From Lachnospiraceae bacterium UBA4381 (GTDB lineage: Bacteria > Bacillota > Clostridia > Lachnospirales > Lachnospiraceae), in NCBI GenBank assembly GCA_002391105.1, contig DGRT01000098.1, positions 1-14,631 of the forward strand: a DNA stretch of 14,631 nt, given 5' to 3'. Below are positions 1 to 6,472 of this stretch, one piece after another (positions within the stretch are counted from its first letter, which is position 1; each line of letters starts with the position of its first letter). The notes under the pieces were generated by a model. That model worked only from the letters and a program-made list of their open reading frames with translations. It searched no databases and had not been told where the DNA came from. The position numbers were made by a program, and so were the translations under genes.

Positions 1-259
1 CACGGTCCGGGTCAGTTGCAAGATAGACAAAGTCAGCTTTTTTAGCAGCCTTACGAAGTGTACTAAGAAGGTCCCCCTTTCCTCTGATAGTAATATAATG
101 AGGTTCAAAATCATTATCCTTATCAATTCCCATACTGCTTCTTGGCAGATCCCTTACATGTCCCTCAGAAGCTATTACATCATAGTTTTTTCCAAGGAAC
201 TTCTTAATGGTTGTAGCCTTTGTCGGGGACTCCACTATCACAAGATTCTTCTTCGCCAT
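1..259 (-). CDS. topA: DNA topoisomerase I, N-terminal part (runs off the left edge)
   Basis: Type IA topoisomerase, which relaxes negatively supercoiled DNA through a 5'-phosphotyrosine intermediate. Only the first 86 codons are present. They read MAKKNLVIVESPTKATTI and continue into the TOPRIM domain: the nucleotide-binding glutamate in VIVESP (about residue 10), a SEGHVRDLP segment (about residues 31-39) and the acidic TDPDR motif at the very edge. Catalytic Tyr and the zinc ribbons lie outside the window. Two ATG codons are adjacent (262-260 and 259-257). A GGAGG at about 265-269 is only 2 bases from the first but 5 from the second, and the family normally begins MAKK/MSK, so I chose 259. 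In related Firmicutes topA often follows comM-dprA on the same strand; here it is divergent from them. The identification is firm. Confidence 0.95.
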   Translation of the reverse strand, partial: MAKKNLVIVESPTKATTIKKFLGKNYDVIASEGHVRDLPRSSMGIDKDNDFEPHYITIRGKGDLLSTLRKAAKKADFVYLATDPDR

Positions 260-285
260 CATAACCTCCATTTAATACAGTTTTA

Positions 286-300
286 TACAAACCGTTTGTA
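286..300. promoter_or_regulatory. 15-bp palindrome upstream of topA, possible operator
   Basis: TACAAACCGTTTGTA is a perfect 7+1+7 inverted repeat lying 27 bases before the topA start codon, next to a possible -10 (TATAAA on the minus strand). Its AAnCGnTT centre resembles operators of the LacI/CcpA superfamily, but the outer bases do not match the cre consensus (ACA/TGT instead of TGT/ACA). Which protein binds it, if any, is unknown. Confidence 0.3.
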
Positions 301-329
301 AATATACACCAAAATTTTTAGGATAGCAA

Positions 330-372
330 GAGGGGATTCTCCTTGAAGCAGGAGGGGATTCTCCCTGAAGCA
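330..372. repeat. Two tandem copies of a 22-bp unit
   Basis: The 20-base stretches at 331-350 (AGGGGATTCTCCTTGAAGCA) and 353-372 differ at one base (CTTG against CCTG), giving a period of 22 bp. It is a short direct duplication in noncoding DNA. I attach no function to it. Confidence 0.7.
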
Positions 373-612
373 AGAATTTTTTCGCTCTACAAAGCAATGG
401 TGCCTATAGGCATTACACCTACAGACACCACATAAATCATTTTCCTCAACCAGCCATTATTCTCCAGCCGGGTATTCAGGAAATAATATATTATTATCTT
501 ACTTTTGGACTATAAGTTACCGAAAAATGATATCAGATGCGTAGCAGGGGTATATATCAATCAAAGCGAGATATATAAATATCAACCAAAGAATAACTGC
601 TTACAGCGTATT

Positions 613-789
613 CTATTTTTTTACAGCATTTTTATTAGCTGGTTTCTTATTTATTCCGTCTTCCACGGCTTTCTTCGCATTTCCCGCTCCATACTTTGTA
701 GTAAATGTATTTGCATTTATAAAATCAGCCGCAAGCGAATCGTTGTTATTACGTACCTTATTAATATCCTTTATAATCCTAAAATAAAA
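613..789 (-). pseudogene. Possible remnant of an unrecognised small gene
   Basis: The minus strand is open for 58 codons before a TAG at 613-615 and reads like protein rather than random AT-rich DNA: a hydrophilic, Lys/Asn/Ala-rich, probably helical tail containing DINKVRNNNDSLAADFINAN and ending KKPANKNAVKK. There is no ATG in this frame. A TAA stops it at 790-792, and a neighbouring frame just upstream begins MLKCEITDLYNFIL, so a frameshifted short gene is possible. No family is recognised, no ribosome binding site is clear, and chance is not excluded. Confidence 0.25.
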
Positions 790-898
790 TTATATAAATC
801 TGTTATTTCACATTTTAACATAAAGAGCGCAACATAATAGCAACAAATAATATCAGTACACCTTATTTGAACTTACTGTGAATACTTCCTGCAAATTC

Positions 899-927
899 TT
901 GCCACAAATCCAGATTAATACTAGAAT
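899..927 (+). promoter_or_regulatory. Sigma-A-type promoter for comM-dprA
   Basis: TTGCCA (899-904), a 17-base spacer and TAGAAT (922-927) form a good vegetative promoter. Transcription would start near 934, leaving a leader of about 30 bases that ends in the AGGAAGGAG ribosome binding site at 950-958. Confidence 0.5.
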
Positions 928-964
928 AATCATACGCGTTCCAATGAGGCAGGAAGGAGCGTAA

Positions 965-2509
965 ATGTATAGTAAAATTACCAGTGGATCAGCCATGGGT
1001 ATCGATGCCGTAATCGTAAACGTCGAGGCAGACGTAAGCGCCGGACTCCCAGGGCTTAATTTGGTGGGTTATCTTTCGTCTTCTGTAAGGGAGGCCGGTG
1101 ACAGAGTGAGAGCCGCCCTCAGAAACACAGGATACTTCCTGCCCTCTCAGAAAATAACCATCAATCTTTCTCCCGCAGATGTCCGTAAGGAGGGCTCTGC
1201 TTATGATCTGGCAATCGCCGTATCTATTCTTATTTCCATAGGAAGCTTTAAGCTATCGGAAGAGTTCAGGAAGGAGCTTAGTCACACACTGTTTATGGGT
1301 GAGCTGGGACTTGACGGCAGAGTTCTTGGCACAAACGGCGTACTGTCTGTTGTGGATTATGCAAGAGAAAAGGGATATAACAGATTTGTTGTTCCTTATT
1401 CTAATGCGGTAGAAGCTTCTCTCGTTAAAAATGTAGCCATTACCCCTTTAAACACTCTGCAGGATATGATAGATATTCTCAGCTCGGAAAAATGGGGTGA
1501 CACTTTTACCACCCCAGAGAAAACCGAAATCGAAGATACATTTGAATATGATCTCGCAGATATTAAAGGTCAGGAAACCATGAAACGCGGTGTAATTATC
1601 GCTGTAGCAGGTTTTCACAATATTCTTATGACCGGAGCTGCCGGATCGGGCAAATCCATGATAGCCAAATGTATCCCGGGAATCATGCCTCCTCTAACCT
1701 ATTCAGAAAGCATGGAGCTTACCAAAATCTACAGTGTAGCCGGACTGCTCAGCACCGAAGCCGGAATGATGCACCGCCGCCCCTTTAGAAGTCCTCATCA
1801 GAATATTTCAGAAGCAGCACTCTGCGGAGGAGGATCATCACCCAAACCGGGCGAGGTTACACTCTCCAACTCCGGCGTGCTCTTTCTCGATGAATTTCCG
1901 GAGTTCAGACGAAGCTCCATCGAGGCTCTTAGACAGCCTATGGAGGATAAGCAGGTAACAGTTTCCAGGATAAAGGCAACCTATACATTTCCAGCCAGAT
2001 TCATGCTGGTTTCGGCCAGAAACAACTGCCCTTGTGGTTATTATCCTGACAGAACCAAATGCAGATGCAATGCCGGAGAAATCTTCAGATATCAAAGCAG
2101 GATAAGTCATCCCATCATGGACAGAATAGATATCCGTCTTGAGGTGAGTCCTGTAAGCTATGAGCAACTGTTCAGTGATACACAGGGACTATGTTCCGAG
2201 GAAGCAAGAAGGATTATCATTCAGGCACGCAGACGTCAGGAAAGCAGATATAAAAATGAAAGCTTTATCTTTAACTCCGAGATACCACAAAGCAAGATAA
2301 ATGAATATATTATTCTTGGCTCCTCCGAAAAGGAGCTGCTGGAATCAGTTTATACAGAAAAAGAGCTTAGTGCCAGAGCTTATTTTCGTCTGCTCAGATT
2401 ATCAAGAACCATAGCAGATATAAATGATAGAGAGAATATAACCACTTCTGATATCGAGGAAGCAGTATTCTACAGAAATGATTCTGACAAAGGGAGGGAA
2501 ATGATATGA
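965..2509 (+). CDS. comM: ComM/YifB-family Mg-chelatase-like AAA+ ATPase
   Basis: This AAA+ ATPase belongs to the YifB/ComM family. In Vibrio, ComM is a hexameric helicase that promotes branch migration of transforming DNA; a role in DNA uptake and recombination is inferred here. The 514-residue length is normal. An N-terminal Lon-protease-like domain (about 1-180, with GLPGLNLVG and INLSPADVRKEGSAYDLAIA) precedes the ATPase core. The core has Walker A GAAGSGKS (224-231), the FRSPHQNISEAALCGGG segment (274-290) and Walker B VLFLDEF (305-311). The cysteine motif NNCPCGYYPDRTKCRC (353-368) differs from the usual NPCPCG form, and SHPIMDRIDI follows where SGPLLDRID is typical. An AGGAAGGAG (950-958) sits 6 bases before the ATG. 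The stop overlaps the dprA start by 4 bp (ATGA), so the two are translationally coupled. Confidence 0.93.
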   Translation: MYSKITSGSAMGIDAVIVNVEADVSAGLPGLNLVGYLSSSVREAGDRVRAALRNTGYFLPSQKITINLSPADVRKEGSAYDLAIAVSILISIGSFKLSEEFRKELSHTLFMGELGLDGRVLGTNGVLSVVDYAREKGYNRFVVPYSNAVEASLVKNVAITPLNTLQDMIDILSSEKWGDTFTTPEKTEIEDTFEYDLADIKGQETMKRGVIIAVAGFHNILMTGAAGSGKSMIAKCIPGIMPPLTYSESMELTKIYSVAGLLSTEAGMMHRRPFRSPHQNISEAALCGGGSSPKPGEVTLSNSGVLFLDEFPEFRRSSIEALRQPMEDKQVTVSRIKATYTFPARFMLVSARNNCPCGYYPDRTKCRCNAGEIFRYQSRISHPIMDRIDIRLEVSPVSYEQLFSDTQGLCSEEARRIIIQARRRQESRYKNESFIFNSEIPQSKINEYIILGSSEKELLESVYTEKELSARAYFRLLRLSRTIADINDRENITTSDIEEAVFYRNDSDKGREMI

Positions 2510-3810
2510 GTACAGCCGACAGAGATGTATATATATGGCTCAGTTATATTACCACCTTTAGAAATCAGGACATTGCAAAGCTGACCAGACTTTTTCCCAC
2601 ACCTGAGGAGCTGAAGAACAGTCTGACGGATAAAGATATTCTGGAGCATCTTGTGCACTCCGGAATAATAAAGCCGGAAACTAAACAGGAGTTGCTTGAG
2701 CTTACTTTCGGGAAATGTCTCGAAAATGCAGAACATGACATGGCTCATTATAATATTCACTGTACCACCATCATAGATCCTGATTATCCCGCCAGACTGC
2801 TGAATATACAGGATGCACCGCCATGCCTTTATTACAAAGGCAGTCTCCGGCTTTCCGAAACAGAGCACATCATCGGTATAGTCGGAAGCAGACGCCCTAC
2901 CCATTACGGACTGGCAGTAGCGGATGAATTTGCAAAGGGGCTGACAGATAAAGGTATGCTTATAGTAAGCGGCATGGCTTATGGTATAGATTCCAGAGCC
3001 CACCAGAGTGCCATAGATAATAAAGGAAAAACCATCGCAGTTCTGGGCGGCGGACTTGATATCTGCTACCCCCGTACATCAATAGGTCTTTATACCAGAC
3101 TATGTGATGAGCATCTGGTATTATCAGAATATCCTCCTCTTGCAAAGCATCTGCCACAGCATTTTCCAAGACGTAACAGGATTATCAGTGGACTGTCTGA
3201 CGGACTGCTTGTAGTAGAAGCCGCCCTCCGAAGCGGAACACTCATAACTGCCGACTTTGCTCTGGAACAGGGAAAGTCGATATATGCGGTCCCGGGACGC
3301 ACTACGGATATGATGTCCAGAGGAGTAAATAATCTGATAAAGCAGGGTGCTACGCTTGTGGACAGTCCATCAGATATAATAATGGATATAACCGGAATAC
3401 CATTAAGGAAAGCTCCAAGGAATGTTTCATATATAACAAACACTGCCCTTGCAAATAATTTATGCGCAAAAAACTGTGTTTCTGCAGATATTATACATAG
3501 AAAAAACGGTGTCTCTGTAAATAATATACACGCAAAAATCAGCGTCTCAGCTAACAATAAAACCGGAACAGAAACTGCCTCCGAATATACTAATCATTTT
3601 CCTGAAAAACATAATAAAAATGAAATCACAGAACTTTCTGTAACCGAGAAGAATATATTAAAGATGCTGGGATTTGAACCGGTATATATAGACGATATCA
3701 TCAGAGCAAATAATATGAATATAACCGAAACTATCCATATACTTCGGATTCTTGAAGAAAAAGGACTTGTAGAAGCTGTAGAACAAAGCTACTACATACT
3801 CCGAAGATAG
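2506..3810 (+). CDS. dprA: DNA-processing protein DprA
   Basis: DprA (Smf) loads RecA onto incoming single-stranded DNA during transformation. Residues 1-100 form the helical N-terminal region. The Rossmann-like DprA core spans about 105-295 and shows the GIVGSRRPTHYG nucleotide-binding motif (124-135), SGMAYGIDSRAH (155-166), LGGGLD (180-185), FPRRNRIISGLS (220-231) and EAALRSGTLITA (238-249). A winged-helix domain closes the protein (about 377-434). At 434 residues it is longer than the usual 290-380; the excess is a low-complexity linker (about 305-375) that contains three 11-residue tandem repeats. The ATG overlaps the comM stop, and no separate promoter is seen, so it is probably translated by coupling. 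The core looks intact. Confidence 0.95.
   Translation: MSTADRDVYIWLSYITTFRNQDIAKLTRLFPTPEELKNSLTDKDILEHLVHSGIIKPETKQELLELTFGKCLENAEHDMAHYNIHCTTIIDPDYPARLLNIQDAPPCLYYKGSLRLSETEHIIGIVGSRRPTHYGLAVADEFAKGLTDKGMLIVSGMAYGIDSRAHQSAIDNKGKTIAVLGGGLDICYPRTSIGLYTRLCDEHLVLSEYPPLAKHLPQHFPRRNRIISGLSDGLLVVEAALRSGTLITADFALEQGKSIYAVPGRTTDMMSRGVNNLIKQGATLVDSPSDIIMDITGIPLRKAPRNVSYITNTALANNLCAKNCVSADIIHRKNGVSVNNIHAKISVSANNKTGTETASEYTNHFPEKHNKNEITELSVTEKNILKMLGFEPVYIDDIIRANNMNITETIHILRILEEKGLVEAVEQSYYILRR
3451..3549 (+). repeat. Three 33-bp tandem repeats inside the dprA linker
   Basis: Residues 316-348 of DprA split into three 11-mers: ANNLCAKNCVS, ADIIHRKNGVS and VNNIHAKISVS, followed by a partial ANN. At the DNA level each unit starts G(C/T)A-A/G-AT and ends in a (T/C)GT(T/C)TCT/A-like triplet pair. 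The 33-bp period keeps the frame. This suggests slippage or duplication in a tolerant spacer between the DprA core and the winged helix. Confidence 0.75.
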
Positions 3811-3874
3811 AAGAGATAGAGCTGAAGTTCATCCGTTAACTGACAAAATCACTTAAGCTCATCAATCATCTAAC

Positions 3875-3941
3875 AAAAAAGTGTACCGGACTCCATAGGC
3901 AAGATTCTATATCCAAGCCTTGGAGACGGCACACTTTTATT
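3875..3941. terminator. Bidirectional hairpin terminator between dprA and the GTPase operon
   Basis: A long imperfect stem pairs AAAAGTGTaCCGgaCTCC (from 3877) with GGAGacGGcACACTTTT (3922-3937), closed further by AGGC/GCCT around a 16-base loop. AAAAAA (3875-3880) precedes it and TTTTAT follows, so a U-run trails the hairpin in either direction. It lies between converging genes and can end both transcripts. Confidence 0.75.
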
Positions 3942-4065
3942 TATTCTTTTATAAAAATAATGCTTTATAAATTATTAACAATCAAAAAGCCACATAAATA
4001 TCCTGCAATCAGAATCTTACAAAGCTCCTATCATAAAGCCAGCAGGCTGAGCAGCACTTTTCTCA

Positions 4066-5028
4066 TTAATAATTAAAATAAACCAGATCATCCTCAGCAG
4101 GCTGAACCATTACTACATTATCTGCATTTATCACAGGACCTTCACCCTGAAATTCAGGATAATACTCCTTGCCGATAGTTCCTTCAACCATTATCCAGTC
4201 CCTGTCATTCAGAACCTTTGCATCCTTGTAATAGGATTTGAAACCGATAAAGGCTATATCATTTGCACAGCAGGTCATGGCAAATCTTCCGGGAACGAAC
4301 TCATTTTTCTTAAAGTTGGAAGGTCTGTGAGCCTGAGCCTTGAACTTTATCTTCTTTCCTACATACTTGTCAGGATTATCAGCAGCGTCAATATAGAAGA
4401 TTCCAAAGTCCTCATCTGCCAGAACTATAGTATCCTGCTCTATATCATAAGGAAGGATTACTTCATCACCATTTTCCATCGGCTTGCCTTCCTTATCCTC
4501 AAATATAACCTGCGCACGTCTGTTGACTGCTCTGATACTACGTCTGTATTCAGAGGTTCTGGTGTTCTCGTCACATCTGTTAAAGATAATCATATCAGCA
4601 TTACGAAGCTGATCCATCATTATCTTCTTCATATTATTTACATATACATCAAAGGTTGTAGCATCCACAAAGGATATGACCTGTACCACTGTCCAGCCTG
4701 CAGGAACCTTAACCTGGAATATCCTGTCCAGCTCCCACATTCCGTTATACTCTATGATAACATTTTCAGGATTATACTTTCTGCCGATAGCAAGGAGATG
4801 TTCTTCTGTAAGATCCTCTTCCGAGATATATTCGACTGAAATATTACGAGCCTTCAGTTCCTTCTCGTCATATTCCACCTCGCCCTCTTCGCATACCAGA
4901 AGCAGCGAAGGTGCACCTTCAGTAAAGCCCTGTTTTATAAGCACATCCTTAGCAAATGTAGTTTTACCACTTTCAAGAAATCCCATAAAGACATATACAG
5001 GTATTTCCTTTGGTTCTTTATTCATCAT
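4066..5028 (-). CDS. COG0523 (G3E) GTPase fused to a YcgQ/DUF1980-like domain
   Basis: Residues 1-200 resemble the CobW/COG0523 G3E GTPases, which are metallochaperone-type proteins: Walker A GFLESGKTT (16-24), a DxxT-type region VISFVDATTFD (117-127) and NRCD (150-153) in place of NKxD. The CxCC metal site that normally follows Walker A is absent; the equivalent stretch reads LLVCEEGEVEYDEKELK. The C-terminal third (about 208-310) does not look like CobW_C. It has KKIKFKAQ, the GRFAMTCCAND motif (247-257) and WIMVEGTI, as in the C-terminal domain of YcgQ/DUF1980 proteins, which are encoded beside Zur-regulated GTPases in bacilli. Two cysteines are kept in MTCC. The start at 5028 has a GGAG 8 bases upstream; an in-frame GTG at 5037 overlaps that site and is less likely. 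It follows the His-rich GTPase by 27 bases, so the two form an operon. Confidence 0.82.
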   Translation of the reverse strand: MMNKEPKEIPVYVFMGFLESGKTTFAKDVLIKQGFTEGAPSLLLVCEEGEVEYDEKELKARNISVEYISEEDLTEEHLLAIGRKYNPENVIIEYNGMWELDRIFQVKVPAGWTVVQVISFVDATTFDVYVNNMKKIMMDQLRNADMIIFNRCDENTRTSEYRRSIRAVNRRAQVIFEDKEGKPMENGDEVILPYDIEQDTIVLADEDFGIFYIDAADNPDKYVGKKIKFKAQAHRPSNFKKNEFVPGRFAMTCCANDIAFIGFKSYYKDAKVLNDRDWIMVEGTIGKEYYPEFQGEGPVINADNVVMVQPAEDDLVYFNY

Positions 5029-5055
5029 ACCGACCACTCCGATCCTAATACTATA

Positions 5056-6276
5056 TTACAGTCCAAAAAGTTCAGCTATCTTCTCTTCATTAAGATTGCT
5101 TCCAATAACGCAAAGCTTTCCGGTGTAATCTGCCGCACCGTCTCTAACCTCATATTCACCGGGAACAAGGTCAAATTCCTTCCAGTTTCCTTCCTTATCC
5201 GGAACTATACCCTTTGCACGAAGTATGATTCCATATTCATTATCTTCTTCAACTGAAAGCTTATCAAGAATAACCTTCAGATCATCTGCACTATATTTAT
5301 GAGCTGTCTCTCTGCCCCAGCTTGTAAATACTTCATCAGCATCATGTCCATGATGATGGTGATGATGTCCGCAGCTACATACACCATTCTCGTCGTAGTG
5401 GTGATGGTGGTGATGTTCATGCTCGTCCTCATCCTCGTCATGATGGTGATGATGCTCATGCTCGTCATCGTCCTCGTCATGATGGTGGTGATGGTGCTCA
5501 TGCTCGTCCTCATCCTCGTCATGATGGTGATGTTCATGCTCGTCCTCATCCTCGTCATGGTGGTGGTGATGCTCATGCTCGTCATCATCCTCGTCATGAT
5601 GGTGGTGATGGTGATGATGTTCATCCTCGTCATCTACAGCAGGATCATATTTGAAGTTCTTCATAATATCCTCTATAGAAGAAGCATGCTCCATCGCATC
5701 CAGAATTATCTCACCTGTTATATCATCCCAAGGAGTTGTTATAATTCTTGCATCAGCATTATGTTCCTTTATCATATTTACAACTTCCACAAGCTTTTCC
5801 TCAGAGGCATTCTGGGAACGGCTGAGTACAACTGTTCCACAGGCTTCTATCTGATTCAGGAAGAACTCGCCAAAATTCTTGATATACATCTTTGCCTTAG
5901 TAACATCTACTACAGTAGTAGCACTGTTAAGAGTTATATCAACATTTTCTCCCGCCTTCTGTATAGCCTTGATAACATCTGAAAGCTTACCAACACCTGA
6001 AGGCTCGATGATAACTCTGTCAGGATTATATTCATTTACAACCTTCTGAAGAGCCTCACCAAAATCACCTACAAGTGAGCAGCATATACAGCCGGAATTC
6101 ATTTCGGTTATATTGATACCGGCTTCCTTAAGAAAACCTCCGTCTATACCGATCTCTCCAAATTCATTTTCAATAAGCACAACCTGCTGACCCTTAAAGG
6201 CTTCGCTGATAAGCTTCTTAATAAGTGTTGTCTTTCCGGCACCCAGAAATCCGGAAATAATATCAATCTTTGTCAT
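5056..6276 (-). CDS. COG0523 (G3E) GTPase with a long His/Asp/Glu metal-binding repeat
   Basis: A CobW/COG0523 GTPase, a family that inserts or delivers zinc, cobalt or other metals. Seen here: Walker A GFLGAGKTT (9-17), ENEFGEIGIDG (36-46), the metal-binding CICC (63-66, the CxCC motif) and an IIEPSGVG segment (89-96). The guanine-specificity motif is SRSQ (152-155), not NKxD. The insertion before CobW_C (about 215-312) contains 46 histidines in blocks alternating with DEDEDE/DEDDDE, then CSCGHHHHHHGH. CobW_C (about 313-406) follows. Two adjacent ATGs exist (6279 and 6276). AGGAGG at 6284-6289 is 4 bases from the first and 7 from the second, so I chose 6276. It heads the operon with the GTPase-YcgQ fusion. 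The histidine block probably stores or buffers metal; zinc is the likeliest, but nothing in the sequence fixes the metal. Confidence 0.9.
   Translation of the reverse strand: MTKIDIISGFLGAGKTTLIKKLISEAFKGQQVVLIENEFGEIGIDGGFLKEAGINITEMNSGCICCSLVGDFGEALQKVVNEYNPDRVIIEPSGVGKLSDVIKAIQKAGENVDITLNSATTVVDVTKAKMYIKNFGEFFLNQIEACGTVVLSRSQNASEEKLVEVVNMIKEHNADARIITTPWDDITGEIILDAMEHASSIEDIMKNFKYDPAVDDEDEHHHHHHHHDEDDDEHEHHHHHDEDEDEHEHHHHDEDEDEHEHHHHHHDEDDDEHEHHHHHDEDEDEHEHHHHHHYDENGVCSCGHHHHHHGHDADEVFTSWGRETAHKYSADDLKVILDKLSVEEDNEYGIILRAKGIVPDKEGNWKEFDLVPGEYEVRDGAADYTGKLCVIGSNLNEEKIAELFGL
5398..5595 (-). repeat. Five tandem DED(E/D)DEHEH(n) repeats, 36-42 bp each
   Basis: Within the His-rich GTPase gene five units follow one another. 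Each is a six-residue acidic block, then HEH, then 3-5 more histidines, giving 12-14 residues per unit. Length varies only in the histidine run, as expected from slippage of CAY codons. An extra eight-His block precedes the array and a CSCG plus six-His block follows it. Confidence 0.9.
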
Positions 6277-6310
6277 CATTTTTCCTCCTCACGACATTTA
6301 AATATCTGAT

Positions 6311-6357
6311 ATTCGTGATACCGTCACCCAAACGCTTTCGATTCCTACATCACGAAT
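6311..6357. promoter_or_regulatory. 9-bp inverted repeat in the GTPase operon leader
   Basis: ATTCGTGAT (6311-6319) and ATCACGAAT (6349-6357) are perfect inverted copies separated by 29 bases, between the candidate promoter and the ribosome binding site of the GTPase operon. They could be two operator half-sites or the stem of a leader hairpin. They do not match the Firmicute Zur-box consensus that I know. Confidence 0.35.
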
Positions 6358-6379
6358 TTAAAAATCATTTTCAATTTCT

Positions 6380-6398
6380 ATTGTACCAAACCTGTCAA
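6380..6398 (-). promoter_or_regulatory. Weak promoter candidate for the GTPase operon
   Basis: On the minus strand TTGACA (6398-6393) is followed 7 bases later by TGGTACAAT, an extended -10 (TACAAT at 6385-6380). The two cannot be used together because the spacing is too short. Either TACAAT acts as an extended -10, or TTGACA pairs with a poor -10 about 17 bases on. Confidence 0.25.
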
Positions 6399-6435
6399 GA
6401 GCAAAACCTTGAAGTAAAAACAAAATTATTATCAT

Positions 6436-6472
6436 TAATGGTGACAAGGTGCCTGTCCCCTTGTCACCATTA
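6436..6472. repeat. Palindromic repeat copy A, overlapping the symporter stop codon
   Basis: A 14-bp perfect stem (TAATGGTGACAAGG with its complement) encloses the 9-base loop TGCCTGTCC. The 27-base core is identical to copies at 7951-7977 (inverted) and 10873-10899. The TAA of the symporter gene lies in the outer stem, so the hairpin covers the end of that mRNA. There is no U-run directly after it, so it is not a typical terminator. Confidence 0.85.

Larger units (their letters stand above)
263..964. other. Long intergenic region between topA and comM
   Basis: This 700-base AT-rich gap separates two divergent genes. It holds a 15-bp palindrome near the topA start (286-300), a 22-bp-period direct repeat (331-372), a 12-bp palindrome TGCCTATAGGCA (401-412), a possible minus-strand gene remnant (613-789) and the comM promoter (899-927). 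A plus-strand open frame at 505-837 starts with TTG, has no ribosome binding site and is opposed by the more protein-like minus frame, so I do not call it. I see no tRNA and no convincing riboswitch. Confidence 0.6.

Noticed and set aside
505..837. Open frame of 110 codons on the plus strand
   Set aside because: It starts with TTG, has no ribosome binding site, is rich in Ile/Tyr/Cys/Arg like translated AT-rich noncoding DNA, and opposes a more protein-like minus frame.
863..967. Minus-strand frame ending NLDLWQEFAGSIHSKFK just upstream of comM
   Set aside because: It looks protein-like but has no start, covers the comM promoter and ribosome binding site, and runs into antisense of comM; probably chance.
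5398..5595. Repeat array considered as CRISPR or minisatellite outside genes
   Set aside because: Units are contiguous, vary only in His codons, keep frame inside a GTPase gene and have no spacers.
5277..5982. Met/Thr/Ile-rich and Val/Met/Leu-rich open frames across the His repeat
   Set aside because: They are shifted or opposite-strand readings of the CAY/GAY codon repeat and have no starts or ribosome binding sites of their own.
6290..6400. Riboswitch or Zur box upstream of the GTPase operon
   Set aside because: No recognisable riboswitch core was seen, and the inverted repeat does not fit the Zur consensus known from bacilli; it is kept only as an unassigned inverted repeat.
6436..6472. 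Palindrome copy A as an intrinsic terminator
   Set aside because: No U-run follows on the minus strand, and identical copies occur in other settings, so it is better described as a dispersed repeat, though it may still affect mRNA 3' ends.
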